From Bacteroidales bacterium (lineage in GTDB: Bacteria > Bacteroidota > Bacteroidia > Bacteroidales > UBA932): a DNA stretch of 64,000 nucleotides. How positions within the stretch are numbered: the first letter of the stretch is position 1; each line of letters begins with the position of its first letter. The notes beneath the pieces are model-generated. The model was not told where the DNA came from. It saw nothing but the letters and a program-made list of their open reading frames with translations, and did no database searches. The position numbers and the translations under genes were made by a program. Positions 50,317 to 59,888 of the stretch are shown in pieces. Location: the NCBI GenBank assembly GCA_017412645.1, contig JAFPWX010000021.1:1-64000 (forward strand). Reading direction: 5' to 3'.

Positions 50317-52196
50317 GCGAGGCACCCGAAAAGCAGAAAAGGGACCGGATAGGAATTATCCTTACCGGACTCTACATATGCCTTCTGGTTGCTTCGGTCG
50401 CCATAATAGGCAAGATAATCTACATCCAGCTGGTGTGGAAGCCCTCCTCCAAGATCGAGACCGCCCTCACACCCCGCCGGCAGACCCGCACGCTCGAGCC
50501 CGTGCGTGGCAACATCATCGACTGCAAGGGCAGGCTTCTGGCCATGTCTTACCCGGTATACGACATTCACATGGACTGCAGTGTCCGCCTTGGAGAATTC
50601 GCGAAGATGCGCGACCGCGAGGCGGCTGCAAAGAAAGAGGCCGCATGGATGGAGGAAGCCGGAAAGCTCGCCGAAGCCCTTGCCGCAACTCTCCCCGGAA
50701 AGACTGCCGAACAGTACTATTCCCTCATTAAGGAAGGCCGCTCGAAAGGCCGCAAATACGTTCCCATCGCCCGGGGTATCGACCGCAGCACCATGCTCAG
50801 AATCAAGCAGTTCCCGCTTTTCCGCGAGGGGCCGAACAAAGGTGGCTACATCGAGCATCAGCGCTATGTGCGCAAGTACCCCTACGGCCGTCTTGCGCGC
50901 CGCACCATAGGCTTCGTGCGCGACAACTCAGCGGCCGTGGCCAACACCCACATAGGCCTTGAGGGCCGCTTCGACGCCGTTCTTCACGGCAAAGACGGCC
51001 GCGAGTGCCTTCGCATGACCGACTACGGCAGCGTGCGCGACTTCGACAGCACCTATACTAAGGCCGTGGACGGACTCGATCTCCGCACCACCATCGACAT
51101 CGACATACAGGAACTGGCCGACAGGGCACTCCGCGCGGAAATCGACTCTCTGGCAGACATCGACGGCGGCTGCTTGGTGCTGATGGAAGTGAAGACCGGA
51201 GCCATCCGCGCCATGGTCAACCTTCAGCGCGATCCTTCACGCGGTGGCGCACTCGAAGAGATCACCAACCACGCCATAGGCCGCAAATGCGAACCCGGCA
51301 GCGTGTTCAAAACGGTAACCCTTCTCACCGCGGTGGACGACGGGTACGTGAAGAGCCTCGACGAAACCATGCCCACCAACCACGGCTGGGTAGCGGGGAC
51401 AGGGCTCAAGCAGGACATCCACATCGCCGACTGGGAGCGCGAGTACAAGACCCGCGAAATCAGCATCTACGACGGATTCAAGATTTCCAGCAACTACGTA
51501 CTCTCCACGATAGCGGTGAACAACTACCGCAACCGCACCCGCCACTTTATAGAAAAAATCTACTCCTACGGGCTCGGCGACAGTTTTGACTTCGACCTCG
51601 AAGGACTGGTGACTCCTACGATTCCCAGGGTTCCGGAGAAGCGCGAACTCAATGCCACCACGCTGGGCAGCGTAGGATTCGGCTACTCCACCGAGGAAAC
51701 GCCCCTCCACATCCTCACCTTCTACAACGCAATCGCGAACAAGGGCAGGATGATGAAGCCCTATCTGGTGGAGGATACCGAAAGGGACGGCGTGGTCCGC
51801 GACCGCCGCGGTCCGGCCATCCTGAACGGCAGCATCTGCAGCAAGGCGGCGGCCGACACTGTTACCCGCGCCCTCATAGCGGTTACCGAAGAAGGCACGG
51901 CAAAGCGTCTCAAGAATGCCAAGTGCACGGTGGCCGGCAAAACGGGAACCTCCTTCGCCACCTTCGAGAACGGACAGTACTCCGACCGCGAAGGCCGGCA
52001 CAAATACCAGGGCACCTTCGTGGGCTTCTTCCCCGCCGAAGACCCGCAGTACAGCATAGTCTGCTCGGTTTATTCCAAGCCGACAAAGAAACAATACCAG
52101 GGCGGCGGCATCCCGGCCCGTACGGTCCGCACCGTAGTAGACCACCTCGTGGACACCCAGCCCTACTGGAGAAACTCTGTCAAGAAAGCGAAATGA
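50313..52196 (+). CDS. ftsI: septal peptidoglycan transpeptidase (PBP3-type)
   Basis: 627 residues. N-terminal membrane anchor (LTGLYICLLVASVAIIGKII), class B PBP dimerisation region starting RGNIIDCKGRLLAMSYPVYD, and a transpeptidase domain with the catalytic S330 in EPGSVFKTV (SxxK, K333), the S392-S393-N394 motif, and K543-T544-G545 in AGKTGTSFA. It cross-links septal wall with FtsW. The protein stops about 70 residues after KTG, and I see no PASTA repeat at the C-terminus, which several Bacteroidota FtsI proteins carry. ATGA overlaps on both sides. Confidence 0.95.
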   Translation: MSEAPEKQKRDRIGIILTGLYICLLVASVAIIGKIIYIQLVWKPSSKIETALTPRRQTRTLEPVRGNIIDCKGRLLAMSYPVYDIHMDCSVRLGEFAKMRDREAAAKKEAAWMEEAGKLAEALAATLPGKTAEQYYSLIKEGRSKGRKYVPIARGIDRSTMLRIKQFPLFREGPNKGGYIEHQRYVRKYPYGRLARRTIGFVRDNSAAVANTHIGLEGRFDAVLHGKDGRECLRMTDYGSVRDFDSTYTKAVDGLDLRTTIDIDIQELADRALRAEIDSLADIDGGCLVLMEVKTGAIRAMVNLQRDPSRGGALEEITNHAIGRKCEPGSVFKTVTLLTAVDDGYVKSLDETMPTNHGWVAGTGLKQDIHIADWEREYKTREISIYDGFKISSNYVLSTIAVNNYRNRTRHFIEKIYSYGLGDSFDFDLEGLVTPTIPRVPEKRELNATTLGSVGFGYSTEETPLHILTFYNAIANKGRMMKPYLVEDTERDGVVRDRRGPAILNGSICSKAAADTVTRALIAVTEEGTAKRLKNAKCTVAGKTGTSFATFENGQYSDREGRHKYQGTFVGFFPAEDPQYSIVCSVYSKPTKKQYQGGGIPARTVRTVVDHLVDTQPYWRNSVKKAK

Positions 52197-53578
52197 GACT
52201 CGAAGACATCATAAAAGGCACGGAGGCGCGCATTCTTCACGGCTCCCCCGACACCGAAATCAGCAGCATCTGCAGCGATTCCCGCAAGGCTTGCGAAGGC
52301 AGCCTCTTCATTGCGGTGAAAGGCTTCGCTGCCGACGGGCACGATTTCATCCCGGCAGCTCTGGGGAACGGAGCCGCCGCAGTGGTCGACGCCAGCCGTC
52401 GCGACCTCGCCCTCATAGCAGACAACTTCTACGGTCATCCGAGCGGAAAACTCCAGCTCGTAGGCATCACCGGCACCAACGGCAAGACCACCACGGTCAC
52501 CCTGCTCTTCAACCTCTTCCGCAGCCTCGGCTACGAATGCGGACTGCTGAGCACCATCGCCAATTTCGTGGGCCCGAAGCGCAGCGAGACCGCCAACACT
52601 ACCGCCGACCCCATCACCATCAACTCCCTGCTTGCCGAAATGGCGCAGGCCGGCTGCCAGTACTGCTTCATGGAAGTCAGCAGCATAGGCCTCGAGCAGG
52701 AAAGGGTGGCAGGACTGGAGTTCAAGGCAGGCATCTTCTCGAATCTCACCCACGACCATCTGGACTACCACAAGACCTTCGCCGAATATCTCCGCTGCAA
52801 GAAACTCTTCTTCGACGGTCTGGCAAAGGAGGCGGTGGCTATCATCAACGCGGACGACCGAAATGGCAGCGTCATGGTGCAGAACTGCGACGCCAGGGTA
52901 GTCACCTTCTCCTGCCGCAGCGCCGCCGACCACAGCTGCAAAGTACTGGAAGAGAGCTTCGAAGGCATGCTTCTAAGGATCGACGGGGTCGAGACCTGGG
53001 TGCGTCTCGTCGGCCGGCACAACGCCAGCAATCTGCTCGCCATCTACTCTACCGCCGTTGAACTGGGCATCCCGAAAGATGAGGTTCTCACCGCCCTCAG
53101 CACCCTTGAGTCCGCTCCCGGAAGGCTCGAGGTCATCATGTGCCCGCGCGACCTTGCGGTAGTGATAGACTACGCCCATACCCCCGACGCACTGGAAAAC
53201 GTACTGGAGACCCTCCGCGCAGTGGCTCCAAAGCGCGAACTGGTGTGCCTCTTCGGCTGCGGAGGCGACCGCGACCGCAGCAAGCGGCCGGAAATGGCAG
53301 CCATCGCCGAGAAACTCGCCGACAAGGTAATAGTCACTTCTGACAATCCCCGCACCGAAGATCCTGAAGCCATCATAGCTGAAATCATGAGCGGATTCAA
53401 AAGCACGAAGAAGGTCGTGAAGATCACCTCCAGGGAGGATGCCATACGCGCCGCCGTGCAGTTCGCAACCCCCGGCTCCACCATACTGCTTGCAGGAAAG
53501 GGCCACGAGACCTACCAGATTATCGGCACCGAGAAAAAGCATTTCGACGAACGTGAAATAGTGAAATCAGTATTGTAA
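52193..53578 (+). CDS. murE: UDP-MurNAc-tripeptide synthetase (meso-DAP adding)
   Basis: 461 residues from the ATG at 52193 inside the ftsI stop. ATP loop GITGTNGKTTT, the SSIGLEQERV and FSNLTHDHLDYH segments of the Mur ligases, and the specificity motif DNPR (in VTSDNPRTEDP), which marks meso-diaminopimelate enzymes as opposed to Lys enzymes. It adds the third residue of the stem peptide in the cytoplasm. The stop overlaps the mraY ATG by one base. Confidence 0.97.
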   Translation: MRLEDIIKGTEARILHGSPDTEISSICSDSRKACEGSLFIAVKGFAADGHDFIPAALGNGAAAVVDASRRDLALIADNFYGHPSGKLQLVGITGTNGKTTTVTLLFNLFRSLGYECGLLSTIANFVGPKRSETANTTADPITINSLLAEMAQAGCQYCFMEVSSIGLEQERVAGLEFKAGIFSNLTHDHLDYHKTFAEYLRCKKLFFDGLAKEAVAIINADDRNGSVMVQNCDARVVTFSCRSAADHSCKVLEESFEGMLLRIDGVETWVRLVGRHNASNLLAIYSTAVELGIPKDEVLTALSTLESAPGRLEVIMCPRDLAVVIDYAHTPDALENVLETLRAVAPKRELVCLFGCGGDRDRSKRPEMAAIAEKLADKVIVTSDNPRTEDPEAIIAEIMSGFKSTKKVVKITSREDAIRAAVQFATPGSTILLAGKGHETYQIIGTEKKHFDEREIVKSVL

Positions 53579-54738
53579 TGTTATACCATCTCTTCAATCT
53601 TCTCAAGGACGCCAGTTTCCCGGGCCATCACCTGGTGACGTTCCTTTCGTTCAGGGCTATCGCAGCCGTGGTGATCAGCATGCTCTTCTCATTCTTCGCC
53701 GGCGGAGCCATCATCCGCCGTCTGCAGAAAGCCCAGATAGGTGAGACCATACGCGACCTCGGCCTGGAAGGCCAGATGCAGAAAAAGGGCACCCCCACCA
53801 TGGGCGGCGTGATCATCATCGCCTCGCTGCTGGTGAGCGCCCTGCTCGTCTGCGACCTCAGCAACATCTATGTGCAGCTGCTGCTTCTCACCACAGTATG
53901 GTGCGGAGGAATAGGATTCACCGACGACTACATCAAGGTGTTCAAGCACAATAAGGAAGGCATGAGCGAGAAGATGAAGCTGATACTCCAGTTCGTGCTG
54001 GCACTCGGCATCGCCCTCATCTTCTGCTTCTCCAGCAAGATCTGGGGAGACGGTCCCAAGCAGCTCATCACCACCATCCCCTTCGTGAAGGCGAACGAGT
54101 TCGACTACTCCTGGCTCTCCCCCTTCAAGGGCCAGCTGGGCATGTACTTCTCCTGGGGAATCTACGTAGTGATGATTATCATCGTCATCCTGGCCTGCTC
54201 CAACGGCACCAACCTCACCGACGGTCTCGACGGACTCGCATCCGGCACTTCAGCAATAGTAGGAGTTGCGCTCGGCGTGTTGGCCTACCTCGGAGGTAAC
54301 ATGATCAATGCAGACTACCTCAACATAATGTATCTTCCCGGCAGCGGTGAAGTTGCAGTGTACATGGCAGCCTTCGTTGGAGCACTCATCGGATTCCTCT
54401 GGTACAACACCTTCCCCGCCCAGGTCTTCATGGGCGACACCGGCTCGCTTACCATAGGTGGCATCATCGGAGTGGCTGCGGTTCTCATCCGCAAGGAACT
54501 CCTTCTGCCCCTGCTCTGCGGCATCTTCCTCATGGAGAGCGTGAGCGTGCTCATGCAGCGCAGCTGGTTCAAATACACCAAACGCAAATACGGAGAAGGA
54601 CGCAGAATCTTCCTCATGGCCCCCCTCCATCATCATTACCAGAAGAAGGGCATGCCCGAACCGCGCATCGTAACGCGCTTCTGGATCATAGGTATCATAC
54701 TGGCAGTCAGCACACTGGCTTTGTTAAAGATAAGATAA
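53578..54738 (+). CDS. mraY: phospho-MurNAc-pentapeptide transferase
   Basis: 386 residues, about ten membrane helices. Makes lipid I from UDP-MurNAc-pentapeptide and undecaprenyl phosphate. Active-site features: GFTDDYIKVFKHNKEGM with the DD pair, NLTDGLDGLASG, FMGDTGSL and the HHHYQKKG loop. KKGTPTMGG is the cytoplasmic signature. The gene is joined by TAATG overlaps to murE and murD. Confidence 0.97.
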   Translation: MLYHLFNLLKDASFPGHHLVTFLSFRAIAAVVISMLFSFFAGGAIIRRLQKAQIGETIRDLGLEGQMQKKGTPTMGGVIIIASLLVSALLVCDLSNIYVQLLLLTTVWCGGIGFTDDYIKVFKHNKEGMSEKMKLILQFVLALGIALIFCFSSKIWGDGPKQLITTIPFVKANEFDYSWLSPFKGQLGMYFSWGIYVVMIIIVILACSNGTNLTDGLDGLASGTSAIVGVALGVLAYLGGNMINADYLNIMYLPGSGEVAVYMAAFVGALIGFLWYNTFPAQVFMGDTGSLTIGGIIGVAAVLIRKELLLPLLCGIFLMESVSVLMQRSWFKYTKRKYGEGRRIFLMAPLHHHYQKKGMPEPRIVTRFWIIGIILAVSTLALLKIR

Positions 54739-56078
54739 TGGCACGTTTGACAGTACTCGGAGGAGCCGAAAGCGGAGTTGGCGCTGCGGTCCTCGCAAAA
54801 GTAAAAGGATTCGATGTTTTCCTGTCCGACAACGGGAAGATAAAGGAAGAGTATGCGGCTATGCTCCGCCGCTGGGACATCCCCTTCGAAGAAGGTGGCC
54901 ACACCGAGAGCAAGGTGCTTTCGGCCGACGAGATCGTGAAGAGCCCGGGCATTCCCGACAGCGCTCCGCTCGTGAAAAAGCTCGTAGCCCAGGGCACTCC
55001 CGTGATCTCCGAAATAGAGTTCGCCGGCCGCTACGACTCCGCGAAGAAAATCTGCATAACCGGATCAAACGGCAAGACCACCACCACTTCGCTCATCTAC
55101 TATCTGCTCAAGAACGCGGGACTCAACGTAGGCCTGGGCGGCAACATAGGCAAGAGCTACGCCCTCCAGGTTGCAACCGAGAAGCACGACTATTACGTGC
55201 TGGAAATCAGCAGCTTCCAGCTCGATGGCTGCTATTCCTTCCGGCCCGACATCGCCATTATCACCAACATCACCCCTGACCATCTCGACCGTTACGACTA
55301 CAAACTCGAGAACTATGTGAAGAGCAAATTCCGCATCACCCAGAACCTGCGTCCGGAAGACTGCTTCATCTTCGACAGCGACGACGCCATCACCATCGCA
55401 CATCTGGACAAGATAGTGCTCAAGGCGAAGTCCCTGCCGTTCAGTCAGGAGAAAGAACTCTCCCAGGGAGCCTTCCTTCGGGACGATCAGATAGTGGTGC
55501 GTTACGGCGAAGACGAGAGCTCCATCTATCTCAAGGAACTCGCCCTAGGCGGCAGGCACAACGTGTACAACTCCATGGCCGCTGCCCTGGCAGCCAAAGC
55601 GGCCGGGATCGACAACTCCGTCATCCGCGAGAGCCTCAAGACCTTCAAGGCCATCGAACACCGTCTCGAGCCCGTGCTGAGCGTGGGCGGAGTGCTCTAT
55701 ATCAACGATTCCAAGGCAACCAATGTCGACTCCGCCTGGTACGCGCTCGACGCTCAGACCAAGCCGGTAGTGTGGATAGTGGGCGGCACCGACAAGGGCA
55801 ACGACTACTCCCAGCTGGCGGAACTCGTCCGCGAGAAGGTAAAGGCCATCGTCTGCCTCGGAGTGGACAACAGCAAGATTCACGCGGCCTTCGAGGGCAT
55901 CGTAGGGGCCGACAGGATGGTGGACACCCTAAGCGCCGAAGAGGCGGTTAAGGCAGGAGCAGCGTTCGCGGAAGACGGCGACGTGGTGCTCCTCAGCCCA
56001 TGCTGCGCCAGCTTCGACCTCTTCAAGAACTACGAAGACCGCGGCGCCCAGTTCAAGGAAGCCGTAAGAAAACTCTAA
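54738..56078 (+). CDS. murD: UDP-MurNAc-alanine:D-glutamate ligase
   Basis: 446 residues. N-terminal domain LGGAESGVGAAVLA, the ATP loop ITGSNGKTTTTSL, LEISSFQLDG and ITPDHLDRYDY of the central domain, and YINDSKATNVDSAWYALD in the C-terminal domain. It adds D-Glu to UDP-MurNAc-L-Ala. Length is normal. Six bases separate it from ftsW. Confidence 0.97.
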   Translation: MARLTVLGGAESGVGAAVLAKVKGFDVFLSDNGKIKEEYAAMLRRWDIPFEEGGHTESKVLSADEIVKSPGIPDSAPLVKKLVAQGTPVISEIEFAGRYDSAKKICITGSNGKTTTTSLIYYLLKNAGLNVGLGGNIGKSYALQVATEKHDYYVLEISSFQLDGCYSFRPDIAIITNITPDHLDRYDYKLENYVKSKFRITQNLRPEDCFIFDSDDAITIAHLDKIVLKAKSLPFSQEKELSQGAFLRDDQIVVRYGEDESSIYLKELALGGRHNVYNSMAAALAAKAAGIDNSVIRESLKTFKAIEHRLEPVLSVGGVLYINDSKATNVDSAWYALDAQTKPVVWIVGGTDKGNDYSQLAELVREKVKAIVCLGVDNSKIHAAFEGIVGADRMVDTLSAEEAVKAGAAFAEDGDVVLLSPCCASFDLFKNYEDRGAQFKEAVRKL

Positions 56079-56084
56079 GGAATC

Positions 56085-57419
56085 ATGGCCGCGACTGCAA
56101 AGAAGAAAAGAACCATCTGGAACATCTTCGAGAACTTCGAAGGTGACAAGGTGGTGTGGATGATAGTGCTGCTGCTCATGCTCATCAGCGTGCTCTGCAT
56201 GTTCTCCTCCACCTCCCGCCTGCTTTCCAGCGGTCAGTCGCGCATCGACGTGGTGAAGGACCAGCTCATTCTGGTGGCCTTCGGCATAGGCATAATCATA
56301 CTCATATACAACATACGCCAGCTCGGGATCCTGCGCTGGCTGAGCAAGTTCGGCTTCGCGGTTTCGCTCCTGCTTCTGGCAGCTCTCGACCTCAAACTCG
56401 ACCTGGGTTTCGTGCGAAGCATCGAGATCAACGGCGCCCGCCGAATCCTGCAGGTCGGTCCCGTGCAGGTGCACGTGTTCGAAGTGGTCAAGGTTGCGAT
56501 GATAATGTACCTCGCCTGGGCCATGGATGCCCTGAAGCGGGGAAAACTCAAACGCGGCAACACCGAACTGGCGAAGAAAATCATCTACATCTACGCCCCC
56601 TTTGTGGTTAGTTTCCTCATGATTATCCCGGGAAGCAACTCCGCCGCCCTGGTAATCGGAGGAATGATGTTCATCACCATACTGATAGGCGGCGGCAATC
56701 TGCGCGACCTGGCCATACTTGTGGCCGCCGGAGTGCTGATGATAGGCATGGTTCTCGGCATCTTCGCTCTCTCGAAAGGCAAGGCCTTCGGCCGTATAGG
56801 CACAGGTATCAGCCGTATCTTCGAGAGCACCGATTGGGAGCAAAAGGTACTGGATTCGCGTATGGGTTCGGTCGACTACTACGAGGCCCTGGACCAGATA
56901 CGGCAGCCCTACAGCGCCAAGATAGCCATCCACGAGGGCGGCATCATAGGCAAGGGCCCCGGAGCCAGCACCCAGCGCTACGTGGTGCCGGACATCTCGG
57001 AAGACTACATGTACTCCTTCATAATCGAGGAATACGGCATACTGGGCGGCATAATAGTGCTGATGCTCTACATCAGCCTCCTAGCCCGAGGCTCGCTGAT
57101 CGTACGCAACTGCGGCAGCGAACTCTTCCCCAAGCTCGCGGTGGCCGGGCTTACCATGCTCATAGTCATGCAGGCCTTCCTGCACATGTTCGTGAACGTG
57201 GACATCGGCCCGATGACGGGCCAGACGCTACCGCTGGTGAGCCACGGCAGCTCGGCATTCCTATGCTTCTGCGTAGCCTTCGGAATAATCCTGTCTGTAT
57301 CCCGCTACGCCAGCCGTAAGATACGCAAGGAGCAGATGCAGAGCGCACCCCTTGTGGAAAGGGAGGAGATTAAAGACGATTTGGACGACTTAAACCAACT
57401 TGAAGATGAAATACTCTAA
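56085..57419 (+). CDS. ftsW: septal peptidoglycan polymerase FtsW (SEDS family)
   Basis: 444 residues with about ten membrane helices. SEDS features: FSSTSRLLSSG in the first loop, GKGPGASTQRYVVPDISEDY in the large periplasmic region with the acidic residues needed for polymerisation, and TGQTLPLVSHGSSAFLCFCV near the end. The hydrophilic C-terminus (EQMQSAPLVEREEIKDDLDD) is cytoplasmic. It polymerises lipid II with FtsI. The murG start lies 14 bases inside its end. Confidence 0.96.
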   Translation: MAATAKKKRTIWNIFENFEGDKVVWMIVLLLMLISVLCMFSSTSRLLSSGQSRIDVVKDQLILVAFGIGIIILIYNIRQLGILRWLSKFGFAVSLLLLAALDLKLDLGFVRSIEINGARRILQVGPVQVHVFEVVKVAMIMYLAWAMDALKRGKLKRGNTELAKKIIYIYAPFVVSFLMIIPGSNSAALVIGGMMFITILIGGGNLRDLAILVAAGVLMIGMVLGIFALSKGKAFGRIGTGISRIFESTDWEQKVLDSRMGSVDYYEALDQIRQPYSAKIAIHEGGIIGKGPGASTQRYVVPDISEDYMYSFIIEEYGILGGIIVLMLYISLLARGSLIVRNCGSELFPKLAVAGLTMLIVMQAFLHMFVNVDIGPMTGQTLPLVSHGSSAFLCFCVAFGIILSVSRYASRKIRKEQMQSAPLVEREEIKDDLDDLNQLEDEIL

Positions 57420-58536
57420 ACTCAGGGTGATTATCAGCGGCGGCGGCACAGGCGGACACATTTTCCCCGCTCTGTCCATAGCCGGCAAGCTCCGGGAACT
57501 GAATCCGGAGACAGAGATTCTGTTCGTGGGAGCCGAAGGCAAGATGGAGATGGAGAAGGTTCCCGCGGCCGGTTACGAGATCGTGGGTCTGCCGATAGTG
57601 GGCCTGCAGCGCCAGCTGACGGTTAAAAACATCATAAACGACATTCAGGTTCCCTTCAAGTGGATTGCCAGCCAGCGCAAGGCCAGGCGTCTGCTCAAGG
57701 AGTTCAAGCCCCAGATAGCCGTGGGTGTTGGCGGTTATGCCAGCGCTCCCCTGCTCAAGCAAGCCACCCGCCTTGGCATCCCGACGCTCATCCAGGAACA
57801 GAACGGCTTTGCCGGCCTCACCAACAAGATGCTCGGCGGCAAGGTCGGCTGCATCTGCGTCGCCTACGAAGGCATGGAGCGTTTCTTCCCGGCCGACAAA
57901 ATCGTCTTCTCGGGAAATCCCATTCGCAGTGAAATCCACCCCTATACCGACGCCGACCGCGCAGAGGCTCTGAAATTCTACGGACTCAACCCCAAGAAAC
58001 GCCACATCTTCGTAGTTGGCGGCAGCCTCGGAAGCGGCACGCTCAACAACGCCATGAAGGCATGGATCACCGCCGGGTGCCCCGGCGGAGACGACGTGGA
58101 GGTGCTCTGGCAGTGCGGAAAGTACTACAAGAAAGGCATCGACGACTTCATGTACGGCCGCGAAGTGCCGGGAGTGCAGTATTCCGACTTCATCGCCCGT
58201 ATGGACCTGGCCTATGCGGCCGCCGACGTGGTGGTGTCCCGCAGCGGAGCGTCTTCCGTTAGTGAGATCTGCGCCGCCCGCAAGGCCGCCGTTTTCGTGC
58301 CGTCGCCCAACGTGGCCGAAGACCATCAGACCCATAACGCAATGGCTCTCGTGAGCCGCGACGCAGCCCTTCTGGTTCGCGACGCCGAAGCGGCCGAAAA
58401 GCTGCTCCCCACCGCCTTCGAGCTAGTGCACGACGCCGACCGCATCGCACGTATAGCCGAAAATGTGGCTCCCCTGGCCCGACTCGACGCCGCCCAGACC
58501 ATTGCCGACGAAATCTATAAGCTAGCTGCCAAATGA
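57406..58536 (+). CDS. murG: lipid II synthase (GlcNAc transferase)
   Basis: 376 residues starting at the ATG at 57406 (MKYSKLRVIISGGGTGGHIF). A TTG two codons upstream is possible but unneeded. The donor and acceptor motifs are SGGGTGGHIFPALS, GVGGYASAPLL, LIQEQNGFAGLTNKML, GGSLGSGTLN and SRSGASSVSEICA. It adds GlcNAc to lipid I at the inner face of the membrane. It overlaps ftsW by 14 bases and murC by four. Confidence 0.97.
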   Translation: MKYSKLRVIISGGGTGGHIFPALSIAGKLRELNPETEILFVGAEGKMEMEKVPAAGYEIVGLPIVGLQRQLTVKNIINDIQVPFKWIASQRKARRLLKEFKPQIAVGVGGYASAPLLKQATRLGIPTLIQEQNGFAGLTNKMLGGKVGCICVAYEGMERFFPADKIVFSGNPIRSEIHPYTDADRAEALKFYGLNPKKRHIFVVGGSLGSGTLNNAMKAWITAGCPGGDDVEVLWQCGKYYKKGIDDFMYGREVPGVQYSDFIARMDLAYAAADVVVSRSGASSVSEICAARKAAVFVPSPNVAEDHQTHNAMALVSRDAALLVRDAEAAEKLLPTAFELVHDADRIARIAENVAPLARLDAAQTIADEIYKLAAK

Positions 58537-59888
58537 AGACCTACACCGACATCTACTTCCTCGGAATAGGAGGCATAGGCATGAGCGCCATCGCCCGTTA
58601 CTATGCGTTCAAGGGACTGCGCGTGGCTGGTTACGACCGCACGCCATCCCCTCTCACCGCAGAGCTCGAAGCCGAGGGTATTGCGGTACATTACAACGAC
58701 GACCCGTCTCGCATTCCGGCCGATGTGGAATCCACGCTGGTGGTATATACCCCCGCTATTCCCACAGATCTGGCTGAATATCAGTACGTCATAAACCACG
58801 GATATCGCGTGGTCAAACGTAGTCGCATGCTTGGTGAAATAGCTCAGGGACAGAAGTGCCTTGCAGTGGCCGGGACCCACGGAAAAACCACCACCAGTAC
58901 CCTTGTAGCCCACATCCTCACGGATAGCGGCGAGGGTTGCAGCGCCTTCCTTGGCGGCATCTCCAAGAACTACGGCACCAACCTGCTGATGAGCAAGAAT
59001 CCGGTAGTGGTGGCCGAGGCTGACGAGTTCGACCGCAGCTTCCTCCAGCTGCATCCGGCAATCTCCGCTATCACCGCAATGGACGCCGACCATCTCGACA
59101 TCTACGGCGATCTGGAGCATTACCAGCAGGCTTTCCGCGACTATGCCGCTCAGGTATCCGATTTCCTGATCATCAAGAAGGGCCTTCCAATTGCCGCGAA
59201 GGACACTCCCGCACATATTCTAACCTATCATATAAGCGATCCTACGGCCGACTTCCACGCCTCCAATATCCGCACCGACGCTCTGGGGCATTGCACCTTC
59301 GACCTGGTGTGGCCGGAAGGCGTTGTGGAAGACGTCCGAGTAGGTACGCTCGGTGCCCTCAACGTTGAGAACAGCGTTGCAGCTGCCGCGGTATGTCTCT
59401 GCCATGGGGTAAGCCCTTCGGCGGTGAAGGCAGCCATAGGCAGCTACCAGGGCGCGAAGCGTCGTCTGGATGAGCACGTGAACAACGGAAAGCTCACATA
59501 CATAGACGATTACGCACATCATCCCGAAGAACTGGCAGCCGCCATTTCATCCATTCGCGGCATGTTCCCGGGACGCAAGATCACGGCTGTTTTCCAGCCG
59601 CATCTCTACACCCGTACACGGGATTTCGCGCCCGAATTCGCTGCTGCTCTGAGCAAAGTAGACAAGCTTATTTTGTTGGACATATACCCCGCCCGCGAAG
59701 AACCCATTCCAGGAGTCACTTCCGAGATAATCCTACGCGATGTCAAGAGTCCCGAAAAATTGCTCATTCATAAAAACGAGCTCATGGACACCCTCGCAGC
59801 CGAGCCACTCGATGTACTGGTAACCTTCGGGGCCGGTGACATCGACCGTTTCGTCCAGCCTATAACTGAAATGCTTTCAGCAAGATAA
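58533..59888 (+). CDS. murC: UDP-N-acetylmuramate:L-alanine ligase
   Basis: 451 residues. GIGGIGMSAIARYYAFKG at the N-terminus, ATP loop AVAGTHGKTTTSTL, EADEFDRSFLQL, TAMDADHLDIYG, and DDYAHHPEELAAAI in the C-terminal domain. It starts the stem peptide by adding L-Ala. The order murG-murC before ftsQ without ddl is usual in this phylum. ddl is not in the window. A TAATG overlap joins it to ftsQ. Confidence 0.97.
   Translation: MKTYTDIYFLGIGGIGMSAIARYYAFKGLRVAGYDRTPSPLTAELEAEGIAVHYNDDPSRIPADVESTLVVYTPAIPTDLAEYQYVINHGYRVVKRSRMLGEIAQGQKCLAVAGTHGKTTTSTLVAHILTDSGEGCSAFLGGISKNYGTNLLMSKNPVVVAEADEFDRSFLQLHPAISAITAMDADHLDIYGDLEHYQQAFRDYAAQVSDFLIIKKGLPIAAKDTPAHILTYHISDPTADFHASNIRTDALGHCTFDLVWPEGVVEDVRVGTLGALNVENSVAAAAVCLCHGVSPSAVKAAIGSYQGAKRRLDEHVNNGKLTYIDDYAHHPEELAAAISSIRGMFPGRKITAVFQPHLYTRTRDFAPEFAAALSKVDKLILLDIYPAREEPIPGVTSEIILRDVKSPEKLLIHKNELMDTLAAEPLDVLVTFGAGDIDRFVQPITEMLSAR

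Noticed and set aside
57400-57405. TTG start codon for murG
   Set aside because: The ATG two codons later gives the family's usual N-terminus directly before the SGGGTGG loop.
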